Made by a program: the position numbers and the translations under genes
The notes under the pieces: generated by a model
Seen by the model: the letters and a program-made list of their open reading frames with translations, nothing else
Told to the model about the DNA's origin: nothing
Database searches by the model: none
Shown here: positions 35,980-44,135 of the stretch, piece by piece
How the letters are laid out: every line of letters starts with the position of its first letter
How positions within the stretch are numbered: position 1 is the first letter of the stretch
Source: Streptomyces monashensis
GTDB lineage: Bacteria > Actinomycetota > Actinomycetes > Streptomycetales > Streptomycetaceae
Length of the DNA stretch: 64,000 nucleotides
Assembly: GCF_001866665.1 (NCBI RefSeq)
Contig: NZ_MLYO01000033.1
Span: 62,001 to 126,000, forward strand
Reading direction: 5' to 3'

Positions 35980-36581
35980 TCACACGGTCGCCACCACCGC
36001 GTACCGCTCGTCCTCGACGGTTCTGCCCCACAGCAGCGGGTCGCCGGACAGTCGCTCCACGCGCACGTCCGCACTCAGCGGGGCGAGCAGGGCGGTGAGG
36101 CGCCCGGCGGGGATGCCGACGGGGTGCACGGTCCCCCAGACCCCCTCGACCAGCACGAAACGGCCTCCGGGCCGAGCAGCCCGCGCCAGTGCCGCAGCAC
36201 CCGGTCGGGCGCGGGCAGGGCCCACAGCACATGCCGTACGAGGACGACGTCGAAGCGCTGCTCGCCCACCGGCGGGGATGCGGCGTCCCCGCACAGGACC
36301 GCCGCGTCCCGCCCGGCGAGCTTGGCGCGGGCCCGCTCGACCATCGCCGGGGACGCGTCGACACCCGTGACCCGGTGTCCCCGCTCGGCGGCGAGGAGCG
36401 AGAGACTGCCGGTGCCGCAGCCCAGGTCGAGGACGTCGGCGGGGCGCTCGGGCAGCCAGCCGCGCACTCGGGCCGCCCAGGCCGCGCGGACCTCGGGGTC
36501 GCGCAGCCCGTGGTCCGGTTCGTCGTCGAAGCCGGCGGCCTCGGCGTCCCAGTCGATCTCGTCCATGTCCACAGCGCTCAT
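35980..36581 (-). pseudogene. SAM-dependent class I methyltransferase, broken by a one-base frameshift
   Basis: From ATG at 36581 the frame reads as a normal methyltransferase: VLDLGCGTGSLSLLAAERG (SAM motif I), VTGVDASPAMVERA (motif II), FDVVLVRHVLWALP (motif IV). At about 36165-36172 the frame runs into nonsense. From there the next frame continues perfectly (GGRFVLVEGVWGTVHPVG to the stop at 35980). One missing G in the run that should read CCCGGGAGG restores a protein of about 200 residues. It is either a sequencing error or a recent mutation, since the rest is undamaged. Substrate unknown. Confidence 0.8.
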
Positions 36582-36692
36582 GCCCACAGAGTGACACCCG
36601 CCACTGACAATCCGGCTCCGATGAGGAACTCTCCCCAAAAGCGTCTGCCTCCGTGACATCACGGAATCCGGTAGGTGCTGAAGGAGGCAGCC

Positions 36693-36827
36693 ATGCGCCG
36701 CGCGACCGTGCAGAAGCCCCTGAAGAAGACGGACAGCCGCCGTGTCCGCGAAGAGGCGGAGGAGCGCCCCGCGGGGCGTCCGGAGGTGCGCAAGGACATC
36801 GCCCGCACCTGGTGGCCGGACGGCTGA
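36693..36827 (+). CDS. Small charged protein, 44 residues
   Basis: A short frame with a near-ideal ribosome site (GAAGGAGG, six bases before ATG). The product starts MRRATVQKPLKK, has a highly charged middle (RRVREEAEERPAGR) and ends ARTWWPDG. There is no signal peptide, membrane helix or Cys. The strong site, clean stop and location in an otherwise empty stretch argue that it is translated. It has no obvious operon partner. Confidence 0.6.
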   Translation: MRRATVQKPLKKTDSRRVREEAEERPAGRPEVRKDIARTWWPDG

Positions 36828-37035
36828 CCGGACCGGTCCATCGCGTTCGTGCAGAACCTGACCTCGGGCAGACCGAGCGCACGCGCGCGTGCGTCCACGC
36901 ATTCGTGGACGCCATCTACCTCAGCGCAGTCTGAGCACTCCCTTAACGCCGCCATAAGGATCTCCCCCGCCCGCCCCCGGCAGGCGATTTCCCGGTTCCC
37001 TGGGGCTAGCTTCGGATCACCCCACGCCGAGGGTT

Positions 37036-37074
37036 CCGGGGCCCGTCCGGCGGCTCAGGTCGGACAGGCCCCGG
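37036..37074. terminator. Hairpin between the small-protein gene and the lipase gene
   Basis: CGGGGCC-CGTCCG (from 37037) pairs with CGGAC-AGGCCCCG (to 37073), about 12 bp with one mismatch. It lies just after the stop of the lipase gene on the minus strand. Confidence 0.6.
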
Positions 37075-37080
37075 CGCGCG

Positions 37081-37944
37081 TCAGCTGAGGGCCGACGCGC
37101 AGGTGGTGGCGCTGGCGTGGGCCGGATCCAGCGCGTTCGCCACCTCGTGGAAGGCGATGCGGTCGAACAGGCCGATCGCGACGTGCTCGGTGAGGTCGAG
37201 CGGGCACAGGTCCTGGAGCAGGACGTTGTGGACGTCCGAGCCGCTCAGGTACTGGCTCTGCCAGGGCGTGGCCACCTCGTCGTACTTGGTCGCGATGACG
37301 GTGTAGTGCACTCCGGGGACGGTGTCGCCGCCCGCGTTGAGCTTGGTGAGGAAGTCCGAGCCGGGGATCTGGCCGGCGAGGCCGGGGGTGGTGGCCTTGA
37401 TCAGGTCCGAGGCGCCGGGGAAGTACGGCAGCAGGTTGGTGAGGCCGCTGAGGGAGGCGCCGTGGTTGTCGGGGGCGAGGCCGACGAGGGCGTTCACCTT
37501 GGCGGCGCCGCCGAGGAACTTCAGGTAGTAGCGGGGCATCATGCCGCCCTGGGAGTGGCCGACGAGGTCGGCCTTGGCGGCGCCGGTCGCGGCCAGCACC
37601 TTGTCGACGAAGGCGGAGAGCTGCCCGGCCGACTGGTCGATGGGGCCGAGGCCGTAGAAGAGCGGGACGCCGGTCAGTTGTCCGTAGTCGAGGGAGAAGA
37701 CGCAGTATCCGCGGGCCTCCAGGTAGGGGGCGAGGGAGAGCCAGTTGTCGACCGAGTTGCCCAGGGTGCCGTGCACCAGGACGACCGGCCGGGGATGGTC
37801 GGCGGAGGGCTTGCAGCCGAAGTCGTTCCAGCCGGTGCTCGGGGCCGAGTCGGCCGCGTTCGCGGTGGCGGCCGGTACGACGGCGACGGCGGCGGTGAGC
37901 AGCAGTGCGGTGAGCGGTCTGAGGGCTCGCTTCCAGGGCAGCAT
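37081..37944 (-). CDS. Secreted alpha/beta-hydrolase lipase
   Basis: A 287-residue extracellular lipase. It has a signal peptide (residues 1-31, ending ANAA), the oxyanion-loop VVLVHGTLGN, the nucleophile elbow GHSQGG with Ser131, an Asp in the VIATKYDEVATPW region and the His in LTEHVAIG. Cys pairs (FGCKPS, GYCVF, DLCPL, TTCAS) fit disulfides. From memory it matches S. coelicolor SCO1735. ATG at 37944 has an AAGGAGA site. Two operator-like repeats lie about 80-125 bases upstream. Confidence 0.92.
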   Translation of the reverse strand: MLPWKRALRPLTALLLTAAVAVVPAATANAADSAPSTGWNDFGCKPSADHPRPVVLVHGTLGNSVDNWLSLAPYLEARGYCVFSLDYGQLTGVPLFYGLGPIDQSAGQLSAFVDKVLAATGAAKADLVGHSQGGMMPRYYLKFLGGAAKVNALVGLAPDNHGASLSGLTNLLPYFPGASDLIKATTPGLAGQIPGSDFLTKLNAGGDTVPGVHYTVIATKYDEVATPWQSQYLSGSDVHNVLLQDLCPLDLTEHVAIGLFDRIAFHEVANALDPAHASATTCASALS

Positions 37945-38024
37945 CGGGTGATCTCCTTGCGGCTCAAGGGAGGTACGACGGCCTGACCCTGTGATCCGGA
38001 TCACGAGGATGCTGTTCACTCATC

Positions 38025-38067
38025 AAGTTACGGGCGAGTAGCGCAAGTGTGAAGTTACGCGCCAGTA
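38025..38067. repeat. Two 16-bp direct repeats upstream of the lipase gene
   Basis: AAGTTACGGGCGAGTA (38025-38040) and AAGTTACGCGCCAGTA (38052-38067), two mismatches apart, spaced 27 bases. Each is itself an inverted repeat, TTAC-N6-GTAA (the first ends GTAG). The surrounding DNA is AT-rich for this genome. It looks like a double binding site in the lipase promoter. Confidence 0.6.
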
Positions 38068-38170
38068 AAAAACTTCCAGCACCAGGGGAACATCGCCTGA
38101 CCTTGACGCTTCGTCACCAGACGGGCCGTATCACTCCGCCCCGGGCCGGCTGACACCCGGCCGAACGGAG

Positions 38171-39145
38171 TCACGCCGCCAGCGAACCCGGGATCACCGC
38201 CCGGGGCCCGAACTTCGCCCGCGCGCGGTCCGCGACCTCCTCGATGCGGCGGACCTTCTCGTCCACGGGGTCGAAGGTGAGCTGGTAGGAGGCCTGGTCG
38301 GCGCAGGTCAGGCCTTCGGCGCGCAGGGCGATCGCGCGGACCCGGGCGCGCTGGAGGCCGAGCGCCTCGTACATGCCGCAGGCCGTCCGCGTCAGGGCCG
38401 CCGAGTGGGCGGTGGGCTCCTTCAGGGTGCGGCTGCGGGTGGTCGAGGATCGGTCGGCGTAGCGCACGGTGAGGGTCAGGGTGCGGCAGACCTGCTCCAG
38501 CGCGCGCAGCCGGGCACCCAGTTCCTCGGCGGCCGACAGCAGCGCCCTGTGGTGCCGGTCGGGGTCCAGCTCATCGAGTGCGAAGGGCCGTTCGGCGACG
38601 AGCGACCGCGACACGGCGTTCGGCACGACGCGCCCGCGATCGATGCCGTTCGCCTTCTCCCGCAGTTCCCGGCCCGCCCGCGCGCCGATCAGCCGCTGGA
38701 GCGTGGACAGCGGCGCGGCGGCGACCGGCCCCAGGGTGTCCAGGCCGTACTCGCACAGGGTGCGGGCGGTCGCCGCGCCGACGCCGGGCAGCGCGGACAC
38801 CGGCAGCCCGGCGAGGAACTCCGCGACGGCGTCCGGGTCCTCCGGCACGGCACACGTCACCCCGGGCCGGGCGTCGCGCAGCGCCACGCGGGCCAGCATC
38901 GGCCCCGGCCCCGCGCCGATCGCGCAGTCGACGCCGTACCGCGCGAGGGCCCGCACCCGGATCACCGAGGCCAGGTCCACGGCATCGCGCCCGAAGTACC
39001 GCTGGGCGCCGCGCAGATCGGCCAGCGCCCCGTCCGGGGGCAACGCCTCGACGACGGGGGTGAAGTCCTCCAGCAGTCCGAGCAGCCCCGGCAGGGCCGC
39101 CTCGTACATCGGCGGCAGCTGGAAACGTACGCAGAGGATGGTCAT
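38171..39145 (-). CDS. Y-family DNA polymerase homologue lacking catalytic acids (ImuB-like)
   Basis: A 324-residue protein aligned by eye to DinB/UmuC proteins: the finger and little-finger parts are clear (LPGVGAATARTLCEYGLDTLGPVAA is the helix-hairpin-helix, LGARLRALEQVCRTLTLTVRYAD the little finger). The palm acids are missing: where DinB has DMDAFF this has CVRFQL, and the SIDEAFLD block is replaced by PPDGALADL. That is the pattern of ImuB, a non-polymerising subunit that brings DnaE2 to the clamp. The ATG overlaps the end of dnaE2 by four bases. Confidence 0.82.
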   Translation of the reverse strand: MTILCVRFQLPPMYEAALPGLLGLLEDFTPVVEALPPDGALADLRGAQRYFGRDAVDLASVIRVRALARYGVDCAIGAGPGPMLARVALRDARPGVTCAVPEDPDAVAEFLAGLPVSALPGVGAATARTLCEYGLDTLGPVAAAPLSTLQRLIGARAGRELREKANGIDRGRVVPNAVSRSLVAERPFALDELDPDRHHRALLSAAEELGARLRALEQVCRTLTLTVRYADRSSTTRSRTLKEPTAHSAALTRTACGMYEALGLQRARVRAIALRAEGLTCADQASYQLTFDPVDEKVRRIEEVADRARAKFGPRAVIPGSLAA

Positions 39146-42100
39146 CCCGCACTCCCCGGACTCTGGTGCCACAACTTCCGCATCGCCGCGGGCCCTTGCG
39201 CGGCCTCCTGCCCGGCGGGGCGCAGGTCGGCCCACGGATGCATCTCGTATCCGGTGGGCAGACGGATCCGCCGCCCGCCCGTGCCGTCGCCCGCGCCGTC
39301 TCCGTCGCCGCCCCCGGTCAGCGGCTCCGCGAGCCGCGCGGCCACCACGTCCAGCCCGCCCTCGGCGCGCAGTTCGACCAGCTCGGCGAGGTTCCAGGCG
39401 GCGGAACCCACCACGCTCAGGCTGCGCGGCCCGCGCCGCTGCACCACTCCCCGGACTAGCAGCAGCCACGAATGGAAGACGGTGTGGGCGCAGGCGTCGT
39501 GCGAGTCGTCGAAGAACGCCAGATCGACCAGCCCGGTGCCGTCGTCCAGCGTGGAGAAGATGACCCGCTTGCCGGACCGGATCGGCGGGGTCTGGGTGGC
39601 CGCCTTGGCGCCCGCGACCAGCACGGTCTCCCCGTGCCGCGCCGCACGCAGCCGGCGCGCGGAGACCACGCCCAGCTCTTCGAGGAACTCCCGGTGGTCG
39701 TCCATGAGATTGCGCGAGGCGTCCATGGACAGCACTCCCAGCTCGGCGCTGAGCCGCTCGGCATCCGACAGGTCCGGCAGTCCGGCCGGGGCGGTCCTGC
39801 GCCCGCCGGACAGCGGCAGCTGGCCACCGCCACCGCTGCGCGCGCCCCGCTGCAGCTCGGTCAAGTGCAGTTGCAGATCACGCCGGTTGGCGCCGAACGC
39901 GTCCAGCGCCCCCACCTGGGCGAGCCGCCCGGCCAGCGGCCGGCTGGGCCGCCCCCGCTCCCAGAAGTCCACCAGGGAGGCATACGGCTGCCCGTCCTCG
40001 ATCCTCTTCGCCTCCGCCTCGCTGATCCCGTGCACATCGCACAGGGCGAGCCGCAGTCCCCACACCCCGGATTCAGACACCAGTTCGATCCGATGAGCGA
40101 CCCCGGACACGTTCACGTCCAACGGCAGGATCGGCACCCCCCGCCGCCGCGCGTCGGCCAGCAGCAGCCGCTTCGGGTACATCCCCGGGTCGTGCGTGAG
40201 CAGCCCGGCGTAGAAGGCCGCCGGATGATGGGCCTTCAACCAGGCCGACTGGTACGTCGGCACGGCGAAAGCCACGGCGTGCGCCTTGCAGAACCCGTAC
40301 GACCCGAAGGCCGCCACGATCTCCCAGGTCCGCCGGATCGTCTCCAGGTCGTACCCGTTCGCCGCCGCACGCTGCGCGAACCACACCCGGATCCGCCCCT
40401 GCGACTCCGGGTCGGACAGCCCGCGCCGCACCCGGTCGGCCTCGCCCCGCCCGCACCCGGTCAGGATGGCGACGATGTCGATGATCTGCTCGTGGAAGAC
40501 GACGACGCCGTACGTCCCCCGCAGCGGCTCTTCCAGATCCGGATGCGGATACCGCACGGGCGCCCGCCCGTGCCGCGCCTCGATGAACGGCCGCACCATG
40601 TCGGCGGCGACGGGCCCGGGCCGGAACAGCGAGATGTCCACGACCAGATCATGGAAGGTGCTCGGCTGCAGCCGCCCCACCAGATCCCGCTGGCCCGGCG
40701 ACTCGATCTGGAAGCATCCCAGCGTCTCGGCGGACCGGATCAGCTCGTACGTCGCCGCGTCCCCCGCCGGCACCGCGTCCAGGTCGACCCGCTGCCCGGT
40801 GGCCCGCTCCACCTCGGCCACGGCGTGCGCCATGGCCGACTGCATCCGCACCCCCAGCACATCGAGCTTGAGCAGCCCGAGGTCCTCCACGTCCTCCTTG
40901 TCGAACTGCGACATCGGCAGCCCCTCGCCGCTGGTCGGCACCACCGGCGTACGAGCGAGCAGCGAGGCGTCGGACAGCAGCACCCCGCACGGATGCATGG
41001 CGACCCCGCGCGGCAGGGCGTCGAGCGCCTCGACCAGTTCCCAGAGCCGCCCGTACTTCTCCTTCTCCCCCGCCAGTTCCCGCAGTTCGGGCAGTTCTTC
41101 CAGGGCGGCTCGCGCGTCCCGGGCCCGGATGTGCGGAAAGGACTTGGCGACCCGGTCGATCTCCTCCGGATCCATCGACAGGGCGGCACCCACGTCCCGG
41201 ACGGCATGCCGGACCCGGTAGGTCTCCGGCATCGCGACCGTCGCGACCCGCTCCTCGCCGAAGCGCCTGATGATCGCGCGGTACACCTCCAGCCGCCGCG
41301 CCGACTCCACGTCGATGTCGATGTCGGGCAGCACGACGCGTTCCTTCGACAGGAAACGCTCCATCAGCAGCCCGTGCTCGACCGGGTCGGCGTGCGCGAT
41401 GCCCAGCAGATGGTTCACCAGCGACCCCGCGCCGGAACCACGGGCGGCGACCCGGATGCCCATCTCCCGCACGTCGTCCACGACATGGGCGACCGTCAGG
41501 AAGTAGGAGGCGAAACCGTGGTGGCCGATGATGTCCAGCTCGTCGTGCATCCGCTCCCAGTACGCGCGCCGCCCGCCGTAGCCGAGCCGCAGCATCCCCG
41601 CCACCGCCCGCGAGGCGAGGGTCCGCTGGGCGGTCCGTCGCCCGGCACCCACGAGGTGGGCCTCGGGGAAGTGGACCGTACCGATCCCGAGGTCGTCCTC
41701 GGGATCGACCAGGCACTCGGCGGCCGTCGTCCAGGTCTGCTCCAGCAGCCGGTGGGCGGCGCTGCGCCGGTAGCCCGCGGCCTCCACGATCCGCTCGGCC
41801 GCCCGCAGCATGTCCCCCGCCCCCTTGAGCCAGGCCTCGCCGGAGTCCAGCTCCTTCGTCGGGTCGATCGGGACCAGCCGCCGGGCGGCGTCCAGCACGT
41901 CGGCGACCGGGCCCTGGCCGGGGTCGGCGTACCGGACCGCGTTGGTCAGCACCGGCCGCACCCCCTGCTCGGCGGCGAAGCCGACGGTACGGGCGGCGAG
42001 CCGCAGCGAGCCGGTCCCCGTCCCCGTACGCCCGTGCCAGACGGCCTCCAGCCGCAGCGCGTCCCCGTAGACCTCACGCCAGGCGGCGAGCAGCCCGGCC

Positions 42101-42579
42101 GCACGGTCCGGCCGCCCCGCGGCCAGCGCACGCCCCACGTCGGAGCCGGGCCCGAGCAGCACGGTCAGCCCGTCGCCGTGGTTGTCGGGCCAGGTCAGCC
42201 GGGGGGTGTCCGCGCTCTTGTGCGCGGCCGTGACGAGCCGGCACAGATCGGCCCACCCCCGGGCGCCGGCCCGGGCGAGATAGGTGACCCGGGGCGTCGA
42301 CTCGTCGACGAAGGCGCCACCGCGGACCGGGGCACGCCGCCTCTCGCCTCGCGGCGCCCGCACCGGAGCCGCCGCGAGATTCACCCCGAAGACCGGCCGC
42401 ACGCCCGCCTGCGCGCAGGCCTTGGCGAAGCGCACGGCCCCCGCGACGGTGTCCCGGTCCGTCAGCGCGAGCACGTCCATGCCCCGCTCCGAGGCACGCT
42501 CGGCCAGCCGCTCCGGATGGGAGGCCCCGTATCTCAGGGAGAACCCGGAGACGGTGTGCAGATGCGCGAAGCCCGGCAC
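39142..42579 (-). CDS. dnaE2: Error-prone DNA polymerase III alpha subunit DnaE2
   Basis: A 1145-residue translesion polymerase used in SOS mutagenesis. The N-terminal PHP domain begins AHLHTVSGFSLRYGAS, the palm catalytic acids are in LPDIDIDVE, and later blocks include VFHEQIIDI, SYGFCKAHAVAFA and a C-terminal OB-fold. A short QLPLS motif near residue 900 may contact the clamp. GTG at 42579 is preferred over GTG at 42594, because GGGAGG lies five bases before it and the product then begins MPGFAHLHT. The gene is followed by the ImuB-like gene and preceded by two LexA-like boxes. Confidence 0.95.
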   Translation of the reverse strand: MPGFAHLHTVSGFSLRYGASHPERLAERASERGMDVLALTDRDTVAGAVRFAKACAQAGVRPVFGVNLAAAPVRAPRGERRRAPVRGGAFVDESTPRVTYLARAGARGWADLCRLVTAAHKSADTPRLTWPDNHGDGLTVLLGPGSDVGRALAAGRPDRAAGLLAAWREVYGDALRLEAVWHGRTGTGTGSLRLAARTVGFAAEQGVRPVLTNAVRYADPGQGPVADVLDAARRLVPIDPTKELDSGEAWLKGAGDMLRAAERIVEAAGYRRSAAHRLLEQTWTTAAECLVDPEDDLGIGTVHFPEAHLVGAGRRTAQRTLASRAVAGMLRLGYGGRRAYWERMHDELDIIGHHGFASYFLTVAHVVDDVREMGIRVAARGSGAGSLVNHLLGIAHADPVEHGLLMERFLSKERVVLPDIDIDVESARRLEVYRAIIRRFGEERVATVAMPETYRVRHAVRDVGAALSMDPEEIDRVAKSFPHIRARDARAALEELPELRELAGEKEKYGRLWELVEALDALPRGVAMHPCGVLLSDASLLARTPVVPTSGEGLPMSQFDKEDVEDLGLLKLDVLGVRMQSAMAHAVAEVERATGQRVDLDAVPAGDAATYELIRSAETLGCFQIESPGQRDLVGRLQPSTFHDLVVDISLFRPGPVAADMVRPFIEARHGRAPVRYPHPDLEEPLRGTYGVVVFHEQIIDIVAILTGCGRGEADRVRRGLSDPESQGRIRVWFAQRAAANGYDLETIRRTWEIVAAFGSYGFCKAHAVAFAVPTYQSAWLKAHHPAAFYAGLLTHDPGMYPKRLLLADARRRGVPILPLDVNVSGVAHRIELVSESGVWGLRLALCDVHGISEAEAKRIEDGQPYASLVDFWERGRPSRPLAGRLAQVGALDAFGANRRDLQLHLTELQRGARSGGGGQLPLSGGRRTAPAGLPDLSDAERLSAELGVLSMDASRNLMDDHREFLEELGVVSARRLRAARHGETVLVAGAKAATQTPPIRSGKRVIFSTLDDGTGLVDLAFFDDSHDACAHTVFHSWLLLVRGVVQRRGPRSLSVVGSAAWNLAELVELRAEGGLDVVAARLAEPLTGGGDGDGAGDGTGGRRIRLPTGYEMHPWADLRPAGQEAAQGPAAMRKLWHQSPGSAG

Positions 42580-42594
42580 ACACACCTCCCGCAC

Positions 42595-42610
42595 TCGAAC
42601 ATCAGTTCCC
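42595..42610. promoter_or_regulatory. LexA-like box 1, next to the dnaE2 start
   Basis: TCGAAC, four bases, GTTCCC: the actinobacterial SOS box TCGAAC-N4-GTTCGA with the last two bases changed. It lies 15 bases upstream of the chosen start codon. Confidence 0.6.
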
Positions 42611-42638
42611 TATTTCCACCCCCACCATACCTCCATTC

Positions 42639-42654
42639 TCGAACGTATGTACGA
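42639..42654. promoter_or_regulatory. LexA-like box 2 upstream of dnaE2
   Basis: TCGAAC, GTAT, GTACGA: one mismatch from the actinobacterial SOS box. It is about 60 bases upstream of the start, in the AT-richer promoter stretch. Two boxes suggest tight LexA control. Confidence 0.72.
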
Positions 42655-42710
42655 CATCCGTTCGATCGCCTCCCACCTGCGCAAACACCCGTCCGCAGGC
42701 ATGCCGAAGC

Positions 42711-42734
42711 CCCGCCCCCACCACCGGGGACGGG
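42711..42734 (-). terminator. Hairpin after the first protease gene
   Basis: On the minus strand CCCGTCCCC, six bases, GGGGGCGGG forms a 9-bp stem including one G-T pair, 20 bases beyond the protease stop. Confidence 0.5.
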
Positions 42735-42753
42735 ACTCCGTGAGAAGCGCGGA

Positions 42754-43836
42754 TCAGCCGAGCTGCGCCCCGGTGGCCGACAGGGCCGCCGTGACCGGCT
42801 GGAAGAACGTCTCCCCGCCGGAGGTGCAGTCACCGCTGCCCCCCGAGGTCAGCCCGACGGCGTTGCTCCCGGAGAACAGCGACCCGCCGCTGTCACCGGG
42901 CTCGGCGCACACATCGGTCTGGATGAGCCCGCTGACGGTCCCCTCTTGATAGTTCACGGTGGCGTTCAGCCCGGTGACCGTCCCGTCGTGCACATGGGTG
43001 GTGGACCCGCTGCGGGTGACCTTCATCCCCACGGTCGCCTCGGCGGCCCCGGTGATCTTCCGGGTGGACCCGTCGTACAGGTCGACCTCGCTCGGGTGCG
43101 CCACGTCCGCCGTGTACTTGACGAGCCCGAAGTCGGTGCCCGGGAAGTGCGACTCGGCGTTCTGCCCGATCTCGTTGCCGCTGGAGTCCGACCAGGTGGA
43201 GATGGCCGCCGTGCAGTGCCCGGCGGTCAGGAAGTACGGCTGCCCGCCCTTGACCACGTTGAACCCGAGCGAGCAGCGCCCGCCCGACCCGCTGATCGCG
43301 TCGCCTCCGGCGATGAAGGGCTTGAACTCCCCCTTCGACCGCTTCAGTTCGGCCTTCGTGCCGAGCCCGTCGACCACCTTGCTCAGCTTGGCCCACTGCG
43401 CCCCGGACACCGTCCTGTCGGCGGTGACGACGACCTTGTTGCTGACCGGGTCGGTCGCCCAGGACGTACCGGCGATGGTCGCGTCCTTCTTCAGCACGGT
43501 CCGCGCGCCGTCGAGCGCGGCGAGCGAGTTACCGACGAGTCTCGCCTTGGCCCCGGCCGCCTCGACCGTTCGGGCGGCACCCTGGTCGAGCACGTTGACG
43601 ACGAGGTTCTTCGCCCGGGCGTCGTAGTAGCTCCCGGCGGCATCGGAGCCCAGACGACTGAGCAGCGTGGAGGCGAGATTTCCGGCCGCGGGAGCGGACA
43701 GGACCCGCACCTGCGGAGCGGACGTGACCGGCTCGCTGGCGTTCGCGTTCTGCAAGGTGACACCCGCGGCGACCAGCGCGGCGATTCCCGCGCCGGCCAC
43801 GGCGGCCCGCCGCCCGGATATGCGTCGGTGCTTCAA
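42754..43836 (-). CDS. Secreted trypsin-like serine protease, streptogrisin family with propeptide
   Basis: A 360-residue pre-pro-protease (S1E). A signal peptide (about residues 1-35) is followed by an alpha-lytic-type propeptide (about 36-170) and a mature domain from about 175. The triad is His in TAGHC, Asp in DFGLVKY and Ser in GDSGG; the last block reads TSGGSGDCTSGGETFFQPV. Three Cys pairs are visible. TTG at 43836 is the start: AGGAGGA sits upstream and the product begins with the signal peptide. Extracellular, protein-degrading. The second protease gene lies 299 bases upstream. Confidence 0.93.
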   Translation of the reverse strand: MKHRRISGRRAAVAGAGIAALVAAGVTLQNANASEPVTSAPQVRVLSAPAAGNLASTLLSRLGSDAAGSYYDARAKNLVVNVLDQGAARTVEAAGAKARLVGNSLAALDGARTVLKKDATIAGTSWATDPVSNKVVVTADRTVSGAQWAKLSKVVDGLGTKAELKRSKGEFKPFIAGGDAISGSGGRCSLGFNVVKGGQPYFLTAGHCTAAISTWSDSSGNEIGQNAESHFPGTDFGLVKYTADVAHPSEVDLYDGSTRKITGAAEATVGMKVTRSGSTTHVHDGTVTGLNATVNYQEGTVSGLIQTDVCAEPGDSGGSLFSGSNAVGLTSGGSGDCTSGGETFFQPVTAALSATGAQLG

Positions 43837-44075
43837 CTCACGTCCTCCTGTGGGGGGACGGCCCGCAGGCTGTGGGGACCTGGTCGGACCGGAAGGCTGG
43901 TTGACGATCGCCCACTCTTCCGAACGACACAGGGAGCACACAAGGTTGACTTCAGGACGCGCGCGGAGCGGTCTCGCGCACCCCACCGCCTCGACCGTCC
44001 GCCGTTCGCGCCAGGAAGTTCGCTCTGCAAACACCACGGGCGAGTAGCGTCGCTCGGAGCGTGATGGCCGAAACA

Positions 44076-44108
44076 GAGCCCCCGCAGGCGCGACGCCTGC
44101 GGGGGCTC
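44076..44108 (-). terminator. Perfect 15-bp terminator hairpin after the second protease gene
   Basis: GAGCCCCCGCAGGCG (44076-44090), loop CGA, CGCCTGCGGGGGCTC (44094-44108). It lies 27 bases past the stop of the 44136-45035 gene and separates it from the other protease gene. Confidence 0.85.
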
Positions 44109-44135
44109 CGGAAACCGAGGCCGGAGCCGGGAACG

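Noticed and set aside
42580..42594. dnaE2 start at GTG 42594
   Set aside because: It lies directly at the LexA-like box without a ribosome site; GTG 42579 has GGGAGG at proper distance and gives the conserved MPGF-AHLHT start.
39472..44064. A very long open frame (about 1500 codons) on the plus strand opposite dnaE2 and a protease gene
   Set aside because: It is Pro/Arg/Gly/His-rich with no domain or signal; high GC removes stop codons on the antisense strand. The minus-strand genes have clear motifs.
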